DNA of 64,000 nt from Woeseiaceae bacterium (GTDB taxonomy: Bacteria; Pseudomonadota; Gammaproteobacteria; Steroidobacterales; Woeseiaceae): positions 124,001 to 188,000 of the forward strand of contig JANQPG010000032.1 in NCBI GenBank assembly GCA_028289545.1. The letters are read 5' to 3'. Of the stretch, positions 18,689 to 30,056 are shown piece by piece. Below the pieces are notes generated by a model that was given only the letters and a program-made list of their open reading frames with translations, did no database searches and was not told the DNA's origin. The translations under genes were made by a program, and so were the position numbers. Each line of letters opens with the position of its first letter. Within the stretch, counting starts at the first letter, position 1.

Positions 18689-20017
18689 ATGGGCAGCGCA
18701 ACTGCAGCAAAACAACTCGACGCATACTGGATGCCGTTTACAGCCAATCGCGACTTCCGCAAGGAGCCGCGAATCATCAGCGGCGCGAAAGGGCACCACT
18801 ACACCACGGTGGACGGGCGAAAGCTCTACGACCTGTTCGCCGGGCTCTGGACCACCGGGCTGGGACATTGTCACCCGAAGATCGTCGAGGCCGTCCAGGA
18901 GCAGGTCGCGACACTCGACTACGCAATCGGTTTCCAGGTCAGTAACAACCGCTCCTTCGAGCTCGCGCAACGCGTCGTCGATCTGGCGCCTGAACCGTTT
19001 ACCCAGTGTTTCTTTACCAACTCCGGTTCCGAGTCGGTGGATACCGCGCTGAAGATTGCGCTCGGTTTCCATCGGGCAAAAGGCGAAGGTCACCGCACGC
19101 GGCTGATTGGCCGCGAGCGCGGCTACCATGGCGTGAACTTCGGCGGTGTGTCGGTCGGCGGCATGGTGCCGAACCGCAAGGTCTTCAGCGCCAACCTGAT
19201 TCCCGGCGTCGATCACATCCGCGCAACCTTCGACCTCGAACACACGGCATTTTCCCGCGGCCAACCCGAGTGGGGCGCGCATCTTGCGGATGACCTCGAG
19301 CGCTTGGCCGCGCTACATGACGGCAGCAACATAGCAGCCGTCATAGTCGAGCCCGTTGCCGGTTCGACGGGTGTGCTGCCGCCGCCTGTCGGATACCTCG
19401 AGCGTCTGCGCGAGATCTGCGACCGGCACGGCATCCTGCTGATCTTCGATGAGGTCATTACGGCCTTCGGCCGCCTGGGCAGACCGTTTGCAGCGGACTA
19501 TTTCGGCGTCATGCCCGACATCATTACGACGGCCAAGGGTCTGACCAACGGCGTTATCCCCATGGGCGGTGTGCTGGTGCAGAAACATGTCTACGACGCA
19601 TTCATGCATGGCCCCGAATCGATGATCGAGCTGTTCCACGGCTACACGTATTCCGGTCACCCCGTCGCGGCTGCCGCCGGTGTTGCCGCACTGGATGCCT
19701 ACGAAGAAGAGGGCACCTTCGAGCAGGCAGCCGCACTGGCAAAGCCCTTCGAGGACCTGCTGCACTCGTTTGCCGAGCACCCGAAGGTTCTCGACGTCCG
19801 CAATATAGGACTCATGGGCGCCATCGAGCTCAAGCCACGCGAAGGAGCGCCCGGCGCGCGCGGCTTCGAAATGCACAAACGCTGCTTCTGGGAAGAGGAA
19901 ATTGTCCTGCGCAACGGCATGGACACACTGCAGTTCTCCCCGTTCCTCAACGCCAACATCGACGACCTGACGCATGCGCTGGAGCGTATCCGCCACGTCC
20001 TCGACACTATTGACTGA
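18689..20017 (+). CDS. omega-amino acid (beta-alanine):pyruvate aminotransferase, class III
   Basis: 442 aa. Transfers the amino group of beta-alanine (or a related omega-amine) to pyruvate, giving malonate semialdehyde and alanine; PLP enzyme. PLP Lys283 in TTAKGLTNG, cofactor-phosphate loop NSGSESVDTA, Asp in IFDEVITAFGR. The opening (LDAYWMPFTANRDFRKEPR) is typical of the beta-alanine:pyruvate group. Start ATG 18689 has GGGAG 8 bases upstream; an in-frame TTG at 18626 lies inside the operator and is unlikely. First gene of a four-gene operon, 15 bases before mmsA, which would consume its product. Confidence 0.92.
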   Translation: MGSATAAKQLDAYWMPFTANRDFRKEPRIISGAKGHHYTTVDGRKLYDLFAGLWTTGLGHCHPKIVEAVQEQVATLDYAIGFQVSNNRSFELAQRVVDLAPEPFTQCFFTNSGSESVDTALKIALGFHRAKGEGHRTRLIGRERGYHGVNFGGVSVGGMVPNRKVFSANLIPGVDHIRATFDLEHTAFSRGQPEWGAHLADDLERLAALHDGSNIAAVIVEPVAGSTGVLPPPVGYLERLREICDRHGILLIFDEVITAFGRLGRPFAADYFGVMPDIITTAKGLTNGVIPMGGVLVQKHVYDAFMHGPESMIELFHGYTYSGHPVAAAAGVAALDAYEEEGTFEQAAALAKPFEDLLHSFAEHPKVLDVRNIGLMGAIELKPREGAPGARGFEMHKRCFWEEEIVLRNGMDTLQFSPFLNANIDDLTHALERIRHVLDTID

Positions 20018-20032
20018 TAACGAGGTCATCTT

Positions 20033-21559
<1,527 letters not shown>

Positions 21560-21562
21560 CAT

Positions 21563-22933
21563 ATGGCCTCGACAAATCGCTCGGCCGCCGAATGGCAGGC
21601 GCTCGATAGCGCGCATCACCTGCACCCGTTTACGGATCACAAGGAACTGCACGAGAAGCGCTCGCGCATCGTCTCGGGCGCGGATGGCGTGTACATCTAC
21701 GATGCTGACGGCGGCAAGATCCTCGACGGCATGTCCGGGCTGTGGTGCGTCAACGTGGGTTACGGGCGCAAGGAGCTGGCCGACGCCGCTTATCGGCAAA
21801 TGCAGGAATTGCCGTACTACAACAGCTTTTTTCAGTGCACGAACCCGCCAGCCGTCGAACTGGCGGCGCTGCTTCAGGAGATCAGTCCGCCGCAGTTCAA
21901 CCGCGTGTTTTTTACGGGCTCGGGTTCCGAGTCGAACGACACGATTGTTCGTATGGTGCGCACATACTGGGACCTCATGGGACATCCGGGGCGGCACACG
22001 ATTATCTCGCGCAGGAATGCCTACCACGGCTCGACCGTAGCGGCCGCGAGCCTCGGCGGCATGGCGCCCATGCACAAGCAGGCGGGCCTGCCGATTCCAG
22101 GAATCGAGCACATCGAGCAGCCCTACTGGTTCGGCAGCGACCGGAGCCTGTCTCCCGAGGCGTTTGGCCTCGAAACCGCACGCGCGCTCGAACGAAAGAT
22201 TCTGGACCTCGGCGCGGACAAGGTGGCGGCGTTTATCGGCGAGCCTATCCAGGGTGCCGGCGGGGTCATTATCCCGCCCTCGAGCTACTGGCCCGAGATC
22301 CAGCGCATCTGTGACGAATACGGCATCCTGCTGATCTCGGACGAAGTCATTACCGGTTTCGGCCGACTCGGCACCTGGTTTGGCGCCGAACACGTCGGCA
22401 CGCGACCCGACTTCATGCCGTTCGCCAAAGGCGTCACATCGGGTTACATGCCCCTTGGCGGCGTGTTCGTCAGCGACCGGGTTGCCGACGTTCTGATCGA
22501 CAAGGCCGGCGAGTTTGCGCACGGCTACACCTACTCGGGCCATCCGACCGCCTGCGCCGTCGCCATCGAGAACCTCAAAGTGATCCAGCGCGAAGGCCTG
22601 GTCGAGCGCATCCGCGACGACATTGGCCCCTACCTCAAGACACGCTGGCTCGAGCTCGCCGCACACCCGCTGGTCGGCGAAGCCAGAATGGTGGGCCTAA
22701 TGGGCGCCATCGAACTGGTCCGCAACGAAGAGCCCGTCGAACGTTTCGACAAGTCGGTGGGTGCGGGCACCGTTTGTCGGGACTATGCCATCGAAAGCGG
22801 CGTCGTGATGCGCGCCGTCGGCGACTCGATGATCATTGCACCGCCGTTTACGTTGTCTCACGACGAGGCCGACGAGCTGATTGAGCGCGCACGCATGGCG
22901 CTCGACAAGACGCTCGACACGCTGAAACCATGA
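21563..22933 (+). CDS. spuC: polyamine (putrescine):pyruvate aminotransferase, SpuC-like
   Basis: 456 aa, class III PLP aminotransferase. Near line-by-line resemblance to Pseudomonas SpuC: EWQALDSAHHLHPFTDHKEL at the N-terminus, SGLWCVNVGYGR, FTGSGSESNDT, PIQGAGGVIIPPSSYW, PLP Lys289 in PFAKGVTSG, HGYTYSGHPTACAVA. SpuC moves the amino group of putrescine, cadaverine or spermidine to pyruvate, giving 4-aminobutanal or its analogue. 3 bases after mmsA and overlapping purU by 4 bases, so it is inside the operon. The exact polyamine is inferred, not shown. Confidence 0.9.
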   Translation: MASTNRSAAEWQALDSAHHLHPFTDHKELHEKRSRIVSGADGVYIYDADGGKILDGMSGLWCVNVGYGRKELADAAYRQMQELPYYNSFFQCTNPPAVELAALLQEISPPQFNRVFFTGSGSESNDTIVRMVRTYWDLMGHPGRHTIISRRNAYHGSTVAAASLGGMAPMHKQAGLPIPGIEHIEQPYWFGSDRSLSPEAFGLETARALERKILDLGADKVAAFIGEPIQGAGGVIIPPSSYWPEIQRICDEYGILLISDEVITGFGRLGTWFGAEHVGTRPDFMPFAKGVTSGYMPLGGVFVSDRVADVLIDKAGEFAHGYTYSGHPTACAVAIENLKVIQREGLVERIRDDIGPYLKTRWLELAAHPLVGEARMVGLMGAIELVRNEEPVERFDKSVGAGTVCRDYAIESGVVMRAVGDSMIIAPPFTLSHDEADELIERARMALDKTLDTLKP

Positions 22934-23793
22934 GCAGGACGGGAACCGAGTTTGTCCTGACCCTCACTTGCCCGGATCGCCCCGGTATCGTTCGCGACGT
23001 CAGCGCCTTCATTGCTGAACACGACGGCAACATCATGGATAGCGCGCAGTTCGGCGACCCCGAAACCGAACTCTTCTCCATGCGCATTCACTTTGTCGTC
23101 GACTCCTCCGACGACAGAACGGAAGCACTCGAGAGCAGGTTTTCAGCGGTTGCGGATCGCTACACGATGACCTGGGGTCTGCATGACTACACGAAACCCG
23201 CGCGAGTATTGATCATGGTCTCGAAGTTCGACCATTGCCTTGCCGATCTGCTGTATCGGCAGCGCATGGGTGAACTGCGGATCGACATACCGGCCATCGT
23301 CTCGAACCATCGAGACACCTACCAGCTGGCGGCGCAGCACGACATACCGTTTTTTCATCTGCCCGTTACGCCGGAAACCAAGACGCAGCAGGAGGCGAAG
23401 CTCGTTGAGCTCGTCGAGCAGGAGAACGTCGACTTTGTCGTGCTGGCGCGCTACATGCAGATACTGACGACCGAGCTTTGTGACACGCTGCGCGGGCGCG
23501 TTATCAACATACACCACTCGTTCCTGCCGGGTTTCAAAGGCGCGCGGCCGTATCACCAGGCGCACAGCCGCGGCGTCAAACTCATCGGCGCAACAGCGCA
23601 TTACGCTACGGCGGATCTCGACGAAGGCCCGATCATCGAACAGGACGTCACGCGCGTCACACACGCGCAGACGCCCGAGGCGCTCGTTGCGGTTGGCCGC
23701 GAGATCGAAACGCGCGTACTGTCGCGCGCCGTACGCTATCAGTCCGAATACCGGATCATGCTGAACGGTAGCAAGACGGTGGTATTTAGTTAG
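22930..23793 (+). CDS. purU: formyltetrahydrofolate deformylase
   Basis: 287 aa, standard PurU length. Hydrolyses 10-formyl-THF to formate and THF. N-terminal ACT domain (about 7-80; LTLTCPDRPGIVRDVSAF) and C-terminal formyl-transferase fold with ARYMQILT and HHSFLPGFKGARPY. Its ATG overlaps the spuC stop (ATGA), so it is coupled to polyamine catabolism; a need to free THF or make formate when amines are oxidised is plausible but unproven. Last gene of the operon. Confidence 0.93.
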   Translation: MSRTGTEFVLTLTCPDRPGIVRDVSAFIAEHDGNIMDSAQFGDPETELFSMRIHFVVDSSDDRTEALESRFSAVADRYTMTWGLHDYTKPARVLIMVSKFDHCLADLLYRQRMGELRIDIPAIVSNHRDTYQLAAQHDIPFFHLPVTPETKTQQEAKLVELVEQENVDFVVLARYMQILTTELCDTLRGRVINIHHSFLPGFKGARPYHQAHSRGVKLIGATAHYATADLDEGPIIEQDVTRVTHAQTPEALVAVGREIETRVLSRAVRYQSEYRIMLNGSKTVVFS

Positions 23794-23825
23794 CGATCTC
23801 CGGCAGCGATTCGAATAGGTCGTCG

Positions 23826-24965
23826 TTAGTCGTGCGGTAACGCTTCGAGTACGCTGGTCAACACGCGCAGCGATCTGCGCTGCCCGTAGTTCGTGTTGTA
23901 CGCCTCACTCTGGATCGCAACGACAAGCCGCTCGTCGGGCACGACATATATCTTGTTGCCGCCATTGCCGGATGCAAAATAGTACCCGAGATCCCGGCCG
24001 TGCACGGCTTGAGTATGCAGGTACCAGCCATAGCCGTACTCGTCGTAGTGTTCCCAGGGCACGGGGTAGCGGCCGACAATCGACGCCTGAACCCAGTCTT
24101 TGGAAATCAGCTGCTCGCCGGCCCATTGCCCGTGATCCAGAAACAGCTGCCCGAACTTGGTCATGTCGACCAACCGTAGCGACAGATTGCCTTGCCCGAC
24201 GGTGCGGCCTTTCGGGCTTTCCGCCCAGTGATAATCGGTAACGCCCAGGGCATCGAACAAGCCGTCCTCGGCATAAGACGCAAGCGTTACACCTGCCGCT
24301 TCCTCAATCATTGCGCCTAAAAGAAAGGTATTGGCGGAGGCGTAAGCCCAGTGTTTGCCGGGCGAGTGAATCATCGGCAGGCCCAGGATGAACCGCAGCC
24401 AGTCGCTCGACTCGTAGAAGTAATCCTCGGAGCCGGGCGATTCAGGCCGATCGTCGTCTGCGTCGAGCCCTGACGACATGGTGAGGAGGTCTTCGAGACG
24501 AATGGTCTTCTTTTGTGCTGCATCCTCGAGCGCCGCGTACTCAGGCCATAATGCCGGCAGCATCGGCGTATCGACGCCGTCGAGGAGACCCTCCTCAATT
24601 GCGACGCCTGCCAGAATCGACGTCAGGCTCTTGGTGGCCGAGCGGATGTCGACCAGCGCATCGCGATCGTGGCCGTTGAAGTAACCCTCATAGACCAGCT
24701 TGCCGTTACGCGCGATTGCCAGACCTTTGAAATCGCGATGGGGCTCGCCGACCAGGAAGTCAGCGAGTTCTGCGATTTGGCGGGCATCGAGACCTTCTTC
24801 GTCAAGTGTAGACACTGTCCAACCAGCCACCGTCGTCACATCGGCGGCCGCCGGTCGCTCCGCGATCGACTCGGAAGACCCAAAGGCGGCCACCAGCGAG
24901 AGTAAGACTCCACCGCTTGCGGCGTTGCGCAAAAACCCGGGCAGCTTGCCCGTACCATTTTTCAC
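23826..24965 (-). CDS. serine hydrolase of the beta-lactamase class C family, exported
   Basis: 379 aa. Signal peptide-like N-terminus (GGVLLSLVAAFGSSESIAE). Catalytic SxxK is Ser109-Ala-Thr-Lys112, and the Tyr-x-Ser motif is Y208-A-S210; GYGWYLH and FASGNGGNKIYVVP follow as in EstB/6-aminohexanoate-dimer hydrolase relatives. Probably a periplasmic esterase or amidase rather than an antibiotic-resistance enzyme. It converges on purU with about 30 bases between and is not part of that operon. Confidence 0.85.
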   Translation of the reverse strand: MKNGTGKLPGFLRNAASGGVLLSLVAAFGSSESIAERPAAADVTTVAGWTVSTLDEEGLDARQIAELADFLVGEPHRDFKGLAIARNGKLVYEGYFNGHDRDALVDIRSATKSLTSILAGVAIEEGLLDGVDTPMLPALWPEYAALEDAAQKKTIRLEDLLTMSSGLDADDDRPESPGSEDYFYESSDWLRFILGLPMIHSPGKHWAYASANTFLLGAMIEEAAGVTLASYAEDGLFDALGVTDYHWAESPKGRTVGQGNLSLRLVDMTKFGQLFLDHGQWAGEQLISKDWVQASIVGRYPVPWEHYDEYGYGWYLHTQAVHGRDLGYYFASGNGGNKIYVVPDERLVVAIQSEAYNTNYGQRRSLRVLTSVLEALPHD

Positions 24966-25074
24966 GATTGTTCACCGCGTCCAATAAGGGCGTAGGAATT
25001 GACCGCAGTGGAACCACTGCAGCCCTGGGAGAGAGCGCGGCCAGTGTATCACCCCGGTCTTGCCGCCGTGGCTT

Positions 25075-26214
25075 CTAAGACGCGTCGGCCAGCTCGGGAG
25101 TGCTCCGCCGAAAACGTAAGTACATGGCGCCGTAAATCGCCATGGCGATCAGCGATGCCGCGGCACACATGATAAAGACTCCCCGATAGCCCAGACCCGC
25201 CGCCAGTATCGAGGCGGCAATATTCGGCCCGACGATCTGCCCCAACCCCTGCGCTCCCGGCATCAGTGCGGCGAAACGCCCCGAGCGATCGACATTCGCA
25301 ACGGTCGCCATCTGGTACACGTCGATGAAAATCCACAGGAAGTTGAAGCTGAACAGGCTGATCACGATGTTGACGTTGTTAATACCGTTGGCGAGCATCG
25401 CGACGATAATCGCCTGCACAACCAGCGTGACGAGCAGCGGGCGCGCCAACCCGAAGCGACTGCTAATGACGGTTGCAAACAGGCAGCCCAGGATCGAAAA
25501 CAGCGCGGTCCACACCAGCACTTTGCCCACCCATTCCGGGCTGGCCTCAGAGGCTGCACTGGCCAGTTCGATGTAGGTCCAGTAGGCGCCAATGTTGACG
25601 TAAGTCACGAACATGGCTGCAAGCACGAGCCACGGAACATACGCCGGTACGGCGGGGGGTTCCGCAAACGTGACGCCGGGGTTCGCGTCCGGGCTTGCGT
25701 CGATCGCCTGCTCCGCGCTTGCCGGGCGCCGCGGCAGCCAGCCGAGGAACAACAGTCCGAAGGCGTAGCAGACGACGAACACGAGGTAGATCCCGTTCAT
25801 CGACAGCTTGGGCAGGAAATACAGCTCGAGTGCCTGCGAAAACGCAAACGCGAACAGCGCAATGTTGAACGCGCGCGCCGGATTGGCCGTGGCGCCGAGC
25901 GTTGCGACGGCAACCGCCGTGTAGATGCCGCTGCCGATGCCGGCCGCCAGCCGCAGCCACAACACGTGCTCGTAGCTTACGGTCAACGTGCACAGCGCGT
26001 TGGCGGTCACGGCCAAACCCGCCGCGAACACGACCAGCCAGCGCCGATCCACTCGCGCAATGACGACGGCAGCCAGCACGGCCCCAATGGACAGGCCGCC
26101 GAGGTCCGCGCCGGCAACGCGACCAACCTGAATCTCGGTAAAGCCGAGCAGGTTGACCCACGCCGTACTGATGACCGGTATACCGACCAGCACACCGTAG
26201 CCGACCAGCACCAT
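25075..26214 (-). CDS. MFS transporter
   Basis: 379 aa from ATG 26214, about 12 hydrophobic segments with a cytoplasmic loop in the middle (DASPDANPGVTF). Substrate unknown; its position between polyamine operons suggests an amine or amino acid. The ATG falls inside the first helix and has no ribosome site. In-frame codons upstream read EFDDWRSIALALY, just what precedes helix 1 in this family, back to a TGA, but contain no ATG, GTG or TTG; AAAGGA followed by GTA AGC AAC suggests a lost or non-standard start. Confidence 0.8.
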   Translation of the reverse strand: MVLVGYGVLVGIPVISTAWVNLLGFTEIQVGRVAGADLGGLSIGAVLAAVVIARVDRRWLVVFAAGLAVTANALCTLTVSYEHVLWLRLAAGIGSGIYTAVAVATLGATANPARAFNIALFAFAFSQALELYFLPKLSMNGIYLVFVVCYAFGLLFLGWLPRRPASAEQAIDASPDANPGVTFAEPPAVPAYVPWLVLAAMFVTYVNIGAYWTYIELASAASEASPEWVGKVLVWTALFSILGCLFATVISSRFGLARPLLVTLVVQAIIVAMLANGINNVNIVISLFSFNFLWIFIDVYQMATVANVDRSGRFAALMPGAQGLGQIVGPNIAASILAAGLGYRGVFIMCAAASLIAMAIYGAMYLRFRRSTPELADAS

Positions 26215-26582
26215 GTAGAGGGCCAGCGCAATCGAACGCCAGTCGTCAAATTCGGTGCGGGGCCGTCCTTGTCGTACTGAGTTGCTTACCGTCGTTCCTT
26301 TGTGGTCACGTCAGAAATGCGTATATGGACTGTGGCCCATGATGTTGGGCCCGTCTAGATAGCGTCGTGGGCTTTTCACCGCCGGGACAGGGTTATCGCG
26401 TCGAACTCCATGATTCAGGCTAGCCCAAGGTAAGTCATGCTTCTGCGGAGCGTATAGGCCCGGTAGTTCGGGTTCATCACGGAATTGACAATTCAGTGTT
26501 GGATTCCCGATTCTGAGGCAAACGTGAACGTCGGCAATGTCTTCACAATGGCAGGCCGGCGTGTAGTGGAGTCGGCGCAGAC
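26215..26582. other. 368-base intergenic region upstream of the spermidine-dehydrogenase-like operon
   Basis: Divergent spacer between the MFS gene and the operon at 26583. It holds a perfect 6-base inverted repeat GGCCCA/TGGGCC (26334-26351) and a TTGACA hexamer at 26485-26490 with only a weak -10 17 bases on. No copy of the 18555 or 18620 palindromes is visible here. No small gene or RNA recognised. Confidence 0.4.
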
Positions 26583-28514
26583 ATGACATCGCGCTCAGGA
26601 AAGCCGCAAGACAAGCACCTCGGCATGCACCGTGGCATCAGCCGCCGCGACTTGCTGCACGGCGTCGGCGCGCTGGCCGGAACAGCGCTGCTGCCCGGCA
26701 AGGCACTCGCGGACCGGATGCTCGCACTCGAGCAGGGCGGGAAAGCCCCGTATCCCCCCGCGCGTACGGGGCTGCGCGGCAGTCACCCGGGTTCCTTCGA
26801 AGTGGCACACGAGCTCGCACGCGATGGACGCCGCGATTGGGGCTCTGTGGTCGACGAGGACCCAGGCGTCTATGACCTTGTGGTCGTCGGCGCCGGCCTG
26901 AGTGGACTGGCTGCCGCGCACTTTTATCGCAAATCACACCCCGACGCGCGCATCCTGCTGTTCGACAATCATGAAGACTTCGGCGGTCACGCAATACGCA
27001 ATGAGTTCCAGGGCGGCGGGCGCACGGTGATCGGCTACGGCGGTTCACAGACGCTCGAAGAGCCCTCGAACTATCCGGCCACTGCAAAGCAGCTGCTGGA
27101 CGATCTGGGTGTCGACCTCGACCGCTTCTACGATCTCTACGACCGTCGCTTCTTTCAGCGCCACAAACTTGGCGGCGCCACCTTCTTCGACCGCAAGCAC
27201 TGGGGCGTCGACAAGCTTGTTCGCTACGATCTCGGCGGCCTGCGTTTTACGCTGCCGCTCGCGAGGCGACGCGGCTCTGTCAGGGCCGCGGTTAAACAGA
27301 TGCCGATGAGCGAAGCCGCGCGCGACGAGATGCTTTACCTGCTCACTACCGAGGATGATGTATTTCCGGGCAAGACTGTCGGCGAACGTCTACAGATTCT
27401 CGGCGGCATCAGCTACCGCTCGTACCTCCACGAATACCTCGGCATCACCGAAGCGGAAGTGTTTGCGGCCCTGCAGCCGCTGACGACGGACCTCGGCGCC
27501 GGCATCGAATCCGTACCGGCCATCGACGCCACCTACTACATAGGACTACCCGGCTACGAGGCCACCCGCCTGCCGGATTTAGAAGACGTGGAACCCTACA
27601 TCCACCATTTCCCGGACGGAAATGCATCGATTGCCCGCCTTCTCGTGCGCGAAATGATCCCGGACGCGGCTCCCGGGAGCACGATGGAAGACGTGGTGCT
27701 TGCTCCGTTCGACTACGGCAAGCTCGACATCGAAGGAGCATCCGTGCGCCTGAGGCTCAACAGCACGGTGATCAACGCGCGCCACGACGGCAGTCCCGGC
27801 TCCGCGAAACACGTGGTCTTGAACTACATTCGCCATGGCCGTCACGGCCAGGTGCGCGCCAAACACTGTGTGATGGCCTGCTACAACGCCATCATCCCGT
27901 CGATCTGCACCGAAATGCCTGAAGCGCAGCGCGAAGCGTTGAAGGGCGGCGTAAAGGTGTCGGTGATGTACACCAATGTACTCGTCAACAACTGGCGTGC
28001 CTGGAAAGAGCTGGGCGTTGGCGCCGTCTCGGCGCCGGGCAGCTACCACGTCAACGCAATGCTGGATTTCCCCGTCGACATGGGCGGCTACGAGTTTTCG
28101 GACGGGCCGGAAGAGCCGATCGTTGTGCACATGGAGCGTTTTCCACACCGGCCGAACGCGGGCTTAAGCAAACGCGAACAGGCGCCGCTCGGCCGCTACG
28201 AACTCTTGTCCACGCCGTTCGAGACCATCGAGCGTAATACCCGCGAACAGCTCGCGGACATGCTGGCCGGCGCAGACTTCGATCCGGCCCGCGACATCGA
28301 GGCCATTACCGTCAATCGCTGGCCGCACGGCTATGCCACGCGGGACTGGCTCGAGGACAATTACTACGGCGACGGCGACGACGAGCGCTACTGGTTCGTC
28401 CGCGGCCGCCAGCCGTTCGGGCGCATTGTCATTGCCAACTCCGACGCCGGTGCATCAGCAAATGTCGAGACAGCGATCGCACAAGCCCACCGCGCGGTGG
28501 GTGAACTTGGCTAA
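26583..28514 (+). CDS. Tat-exported FAD-dependent oxidoreductase, spermidine dehydrogenase-like (copy 1)
   Basis: 643 aa. A twin-arginine signal (SRRDLLHG, Arg21-Arg22) precedes a hydrophobic stretch, so the folded flavoprotein is exported. FAD-binding GAGLSG at 103-108, then FDNHEDFGGHAIRNEF, a family-specific block. The leading LGMHRGISRRD and GLRGSHPGSFEVAHELA are typical of the periplasmic spermidine-dehydrogenase family (SpdH of Pseudomonas), which splits spermidine to aminoaldehyde plus diamine. Substrate assignment rests on family recall and on the aldehyde dehydrogenase that follows 27 bases later. Could act on another amine. Confidence 0.75.
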   Translation: MTSRSGKPQDKHLGMHRGISRRDLLHGVGALAGTALLPGKALADRMLALEQGGKAPYPPARTGLRGSHPGSFEVAHELARDGRRDWGSVVDEDPGVYDLVVVGAGLSGLAAAHFYRKSHPDARILLFDNHEDFGGHAIRNEFQGGGRTVIGYGGSQTLEEPSNYPATAKQLLDDLGVDLDRFYDLYDRRFFQRHKLGGATFFDRKHWGVDKLVRYDLGGLRFTLPLARRRGSVRAAVKQMPMSEAARDEMLYLLTTEDDVFPGKTVGERLQILGGISYRSYLHEYLGITEAEVFAALQPLTTDLGAGIESVPAIDATYYIGLPGYEATRLPDLEDVEPYIHHFPDGNASIARLLVREMIPDAAPGSTMEDVVLAPFDYGKLDIEGASVRLRLNSTVINARHDGSPGSAKHVVLNYIRHGRHGQVRAKHCVMACYNAIIPSICTEMPEAQREALKGGVKVSVMYTNVLVNNWRAWKELGVGAVSAPGSYHVNAMLDFPVDMGGYEFSDGPEEPIVVHMERFPHRPNAGLSKREQAPLGRYELLSTPFETIERNTREQLADMLAGADFDPARDIEAITVNRWPHGYATRDWLEDNYYGDGDDERYWFVRGRQPFGRIVIANSDAGASANVETAIAQAHRAVGELG

Positions 28515-28541
28515 GCAGGCATCCGGCCTTTTACCGAGGGA

Positions 28542-30041
28542 ATGAGCATGCTTGACAGAACACAACAGGACTGGCGCTCGCTCAGCGCCAGTCTCGTCAT
28601 CGAGGGCCGCGCATTTGTGAACGGCCTGTACCGCGATGCCTTGTCGGGCGAAACGCGCCCGACAACATCGCCCGCGGACGGCAGGACGCTGACGGACATT
28701 GCCGTTTGCGGCCCGGAAGATGCTGACGAAGCCGTGCGCCTCGCGCGCAAGACATTCGAATCCGGCGCCTGGTCCGACATGGCGCCGGCGGACCGCAAGA
28801 TGGTGCTGGTGCGTTGGGCCGAGCTGATCGAGAGTCACGCTGACGAGATTGCCCTGCTCGAATGCCTCGACGTCGGAAAGCCCATCGCCGACACGACCGG
28901 TGTCGACGTGCCGTCGGCCGTGCGCACGATACGCTGGAGCGGCGAAGCCATCGACAAGATCTACGACGAAATCCCGCCAACACCCAAAGACACGCTGGCG
29001 CTTGTGCAGCGGCTGCCGCTCGGCGTCGTAGCGGCCATTACGCCATTCAATTTCCCGCTCTCGACAACCGCCTGGAAACTGGCGCCCTCGTTGGCGACCG
29101 GCAACTCCGTCGTTCTCAAACCCGCGCTCAACACGTCGTTGTCCGCACTCAGGATCGCCGGACTGGCGAGCGAAGCCGGCTTGCCGGACGGTGTCTTGAG
29201 CGTGCTCCCCGGCACCGGCAGCCAGCTCGGCAGCCACCTGGCGCTGCACGACGATATCGACGGGCTCACGTTCACGGGATCGACGGGGGTAGGTAAGCTG
29301 CTAATGCGCTACTCGGGCGAGTCGAATCTCAAGCGTGTATTCCTGGAACTCGGCGGCAAGAGCCCGAACATCGTGTTTGCCGATGCGGATCTGGACAAGG
29401 CAGCGGCGTTTGCCGCCACGGCCGTGTTCTACAACGGCGGCCAGACCTGCACGGCCGGCACCCGACTGATCGTCGAGGAACCCATTGTCGACGAGTTCCT
29501 CGACAAGGTCGTAGAACACAGTCGGGACTGGCGGCCGGGCGACCCGCTCGACCCCAACACGACCATGGGTCCCATGATCGACCAGGGTCAGCTCGATACG
29601 GTCGCACAATACGTCGATATCGGCCGCTCGGAAGGCGCCTCGCTGGTAGCGGGCGGTCAGCAGGTCATGGCCGACAGCGGCGGTTATTACCATGAGCCGA
29701 CGATCTTTTCCGGGGTCGACAGCAACATGCGGATTGCGCGCGAAGAAATCTTCGGCCCGGTCATGTCGGTCATGAGCTTCAGCGACGCCGACGAGGCCGT
29801 CGCGATTGCCAACGATTCGATCTACGGCCTGGCAGGCGCTGTCTGGAGCCGTGACATCAACACCGCGCACAAGGTTGCAGCGGCGGTGCGCGTCGGCACG
29901 ATGGGCATCAACAACTACTTTGGCGGCGACATCACGGTGCCGTTCGGCGGCTTCAAACAGAGCGGCAACGGCCGCGACAAATCGATACACGCGTTTCACG
30001 ACTACACGGAACTCAAGACCACGTGGATCGAGTTCGATTGA
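28542..30041 (+). CDS. puuC: aminoaldehyde dehydrogenase, PuuC-like
   Basis: 499 aa NAD(P)-dependent aldehyde dehydrogenase. Catalytic Cys303 (GGQTCTAG) and general base Glu269 (LELGGKS); NAD loop FTGSTGVGKLL. The ending (GRDKSIHAFHDYTELKTTWI) matches PuuC, which oxidises gamma-glutamyl-aminobutyraldehyde and related aminoaldehydes. It sits between two spermidine-dehydrogenase-like genes (27 and 15 base gaps) and should remove their aldehyde products such as 3-aminopropanal or 4-aminobutanal, giving beta-alanine or GABA. Confidence 0.88.
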   Translation: MSMLDRTQQDWRSLSASLVIEGRAFVNGLYRDALSGETRPTTSPADGRTLTDIAVCGPEDADEAVRLARKTFESGAWSDMAPADRKMVLVRWAELIESHADEIALLECLDVGKPIADTTGVDVPSAVRTIRWSGEAIDKIYDEIPPTPKDTLALVQRLPLGVVAAITPFNFPLSTTAWKLAPSLATGNSVVLKPALNTSLSALRIAGLASEAGLPDGVLSVLPGTGSQLGSHLALHDDIDGLTFTGSTGVGKLLMRYSGESNLKRVFLELGGKSPNIVFADADLDKAAAFAATAVFYNGGQTCTAGTRLIVEEPIVDEFLDKVVEHSRDWRPGDPLDPNTTMGPMIDQGQLDTVAQYVDIGRSEGASLVAGGQQVMADSGGYYHEPTIFSGVDSNMRIAREEIFGPVMSVMSFSDADEAVAIANDSIYGLAGAVWSRDINTAHKVAAAVRVGTMGINNYFGGDITVPFGGFKQSGNGRDKSIHAFHDYTELKTTWIEFD

Positions 30042-30056
30042 TTTGATGACAGTGCC

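Noticed and set aside
26334..26351. GGCCCA/TGGGCC inverted repeat as a terminator or operator
   Set aside because: Six-base GC-only repeats are expected by chance in this composition; no U-tract and no second copy.
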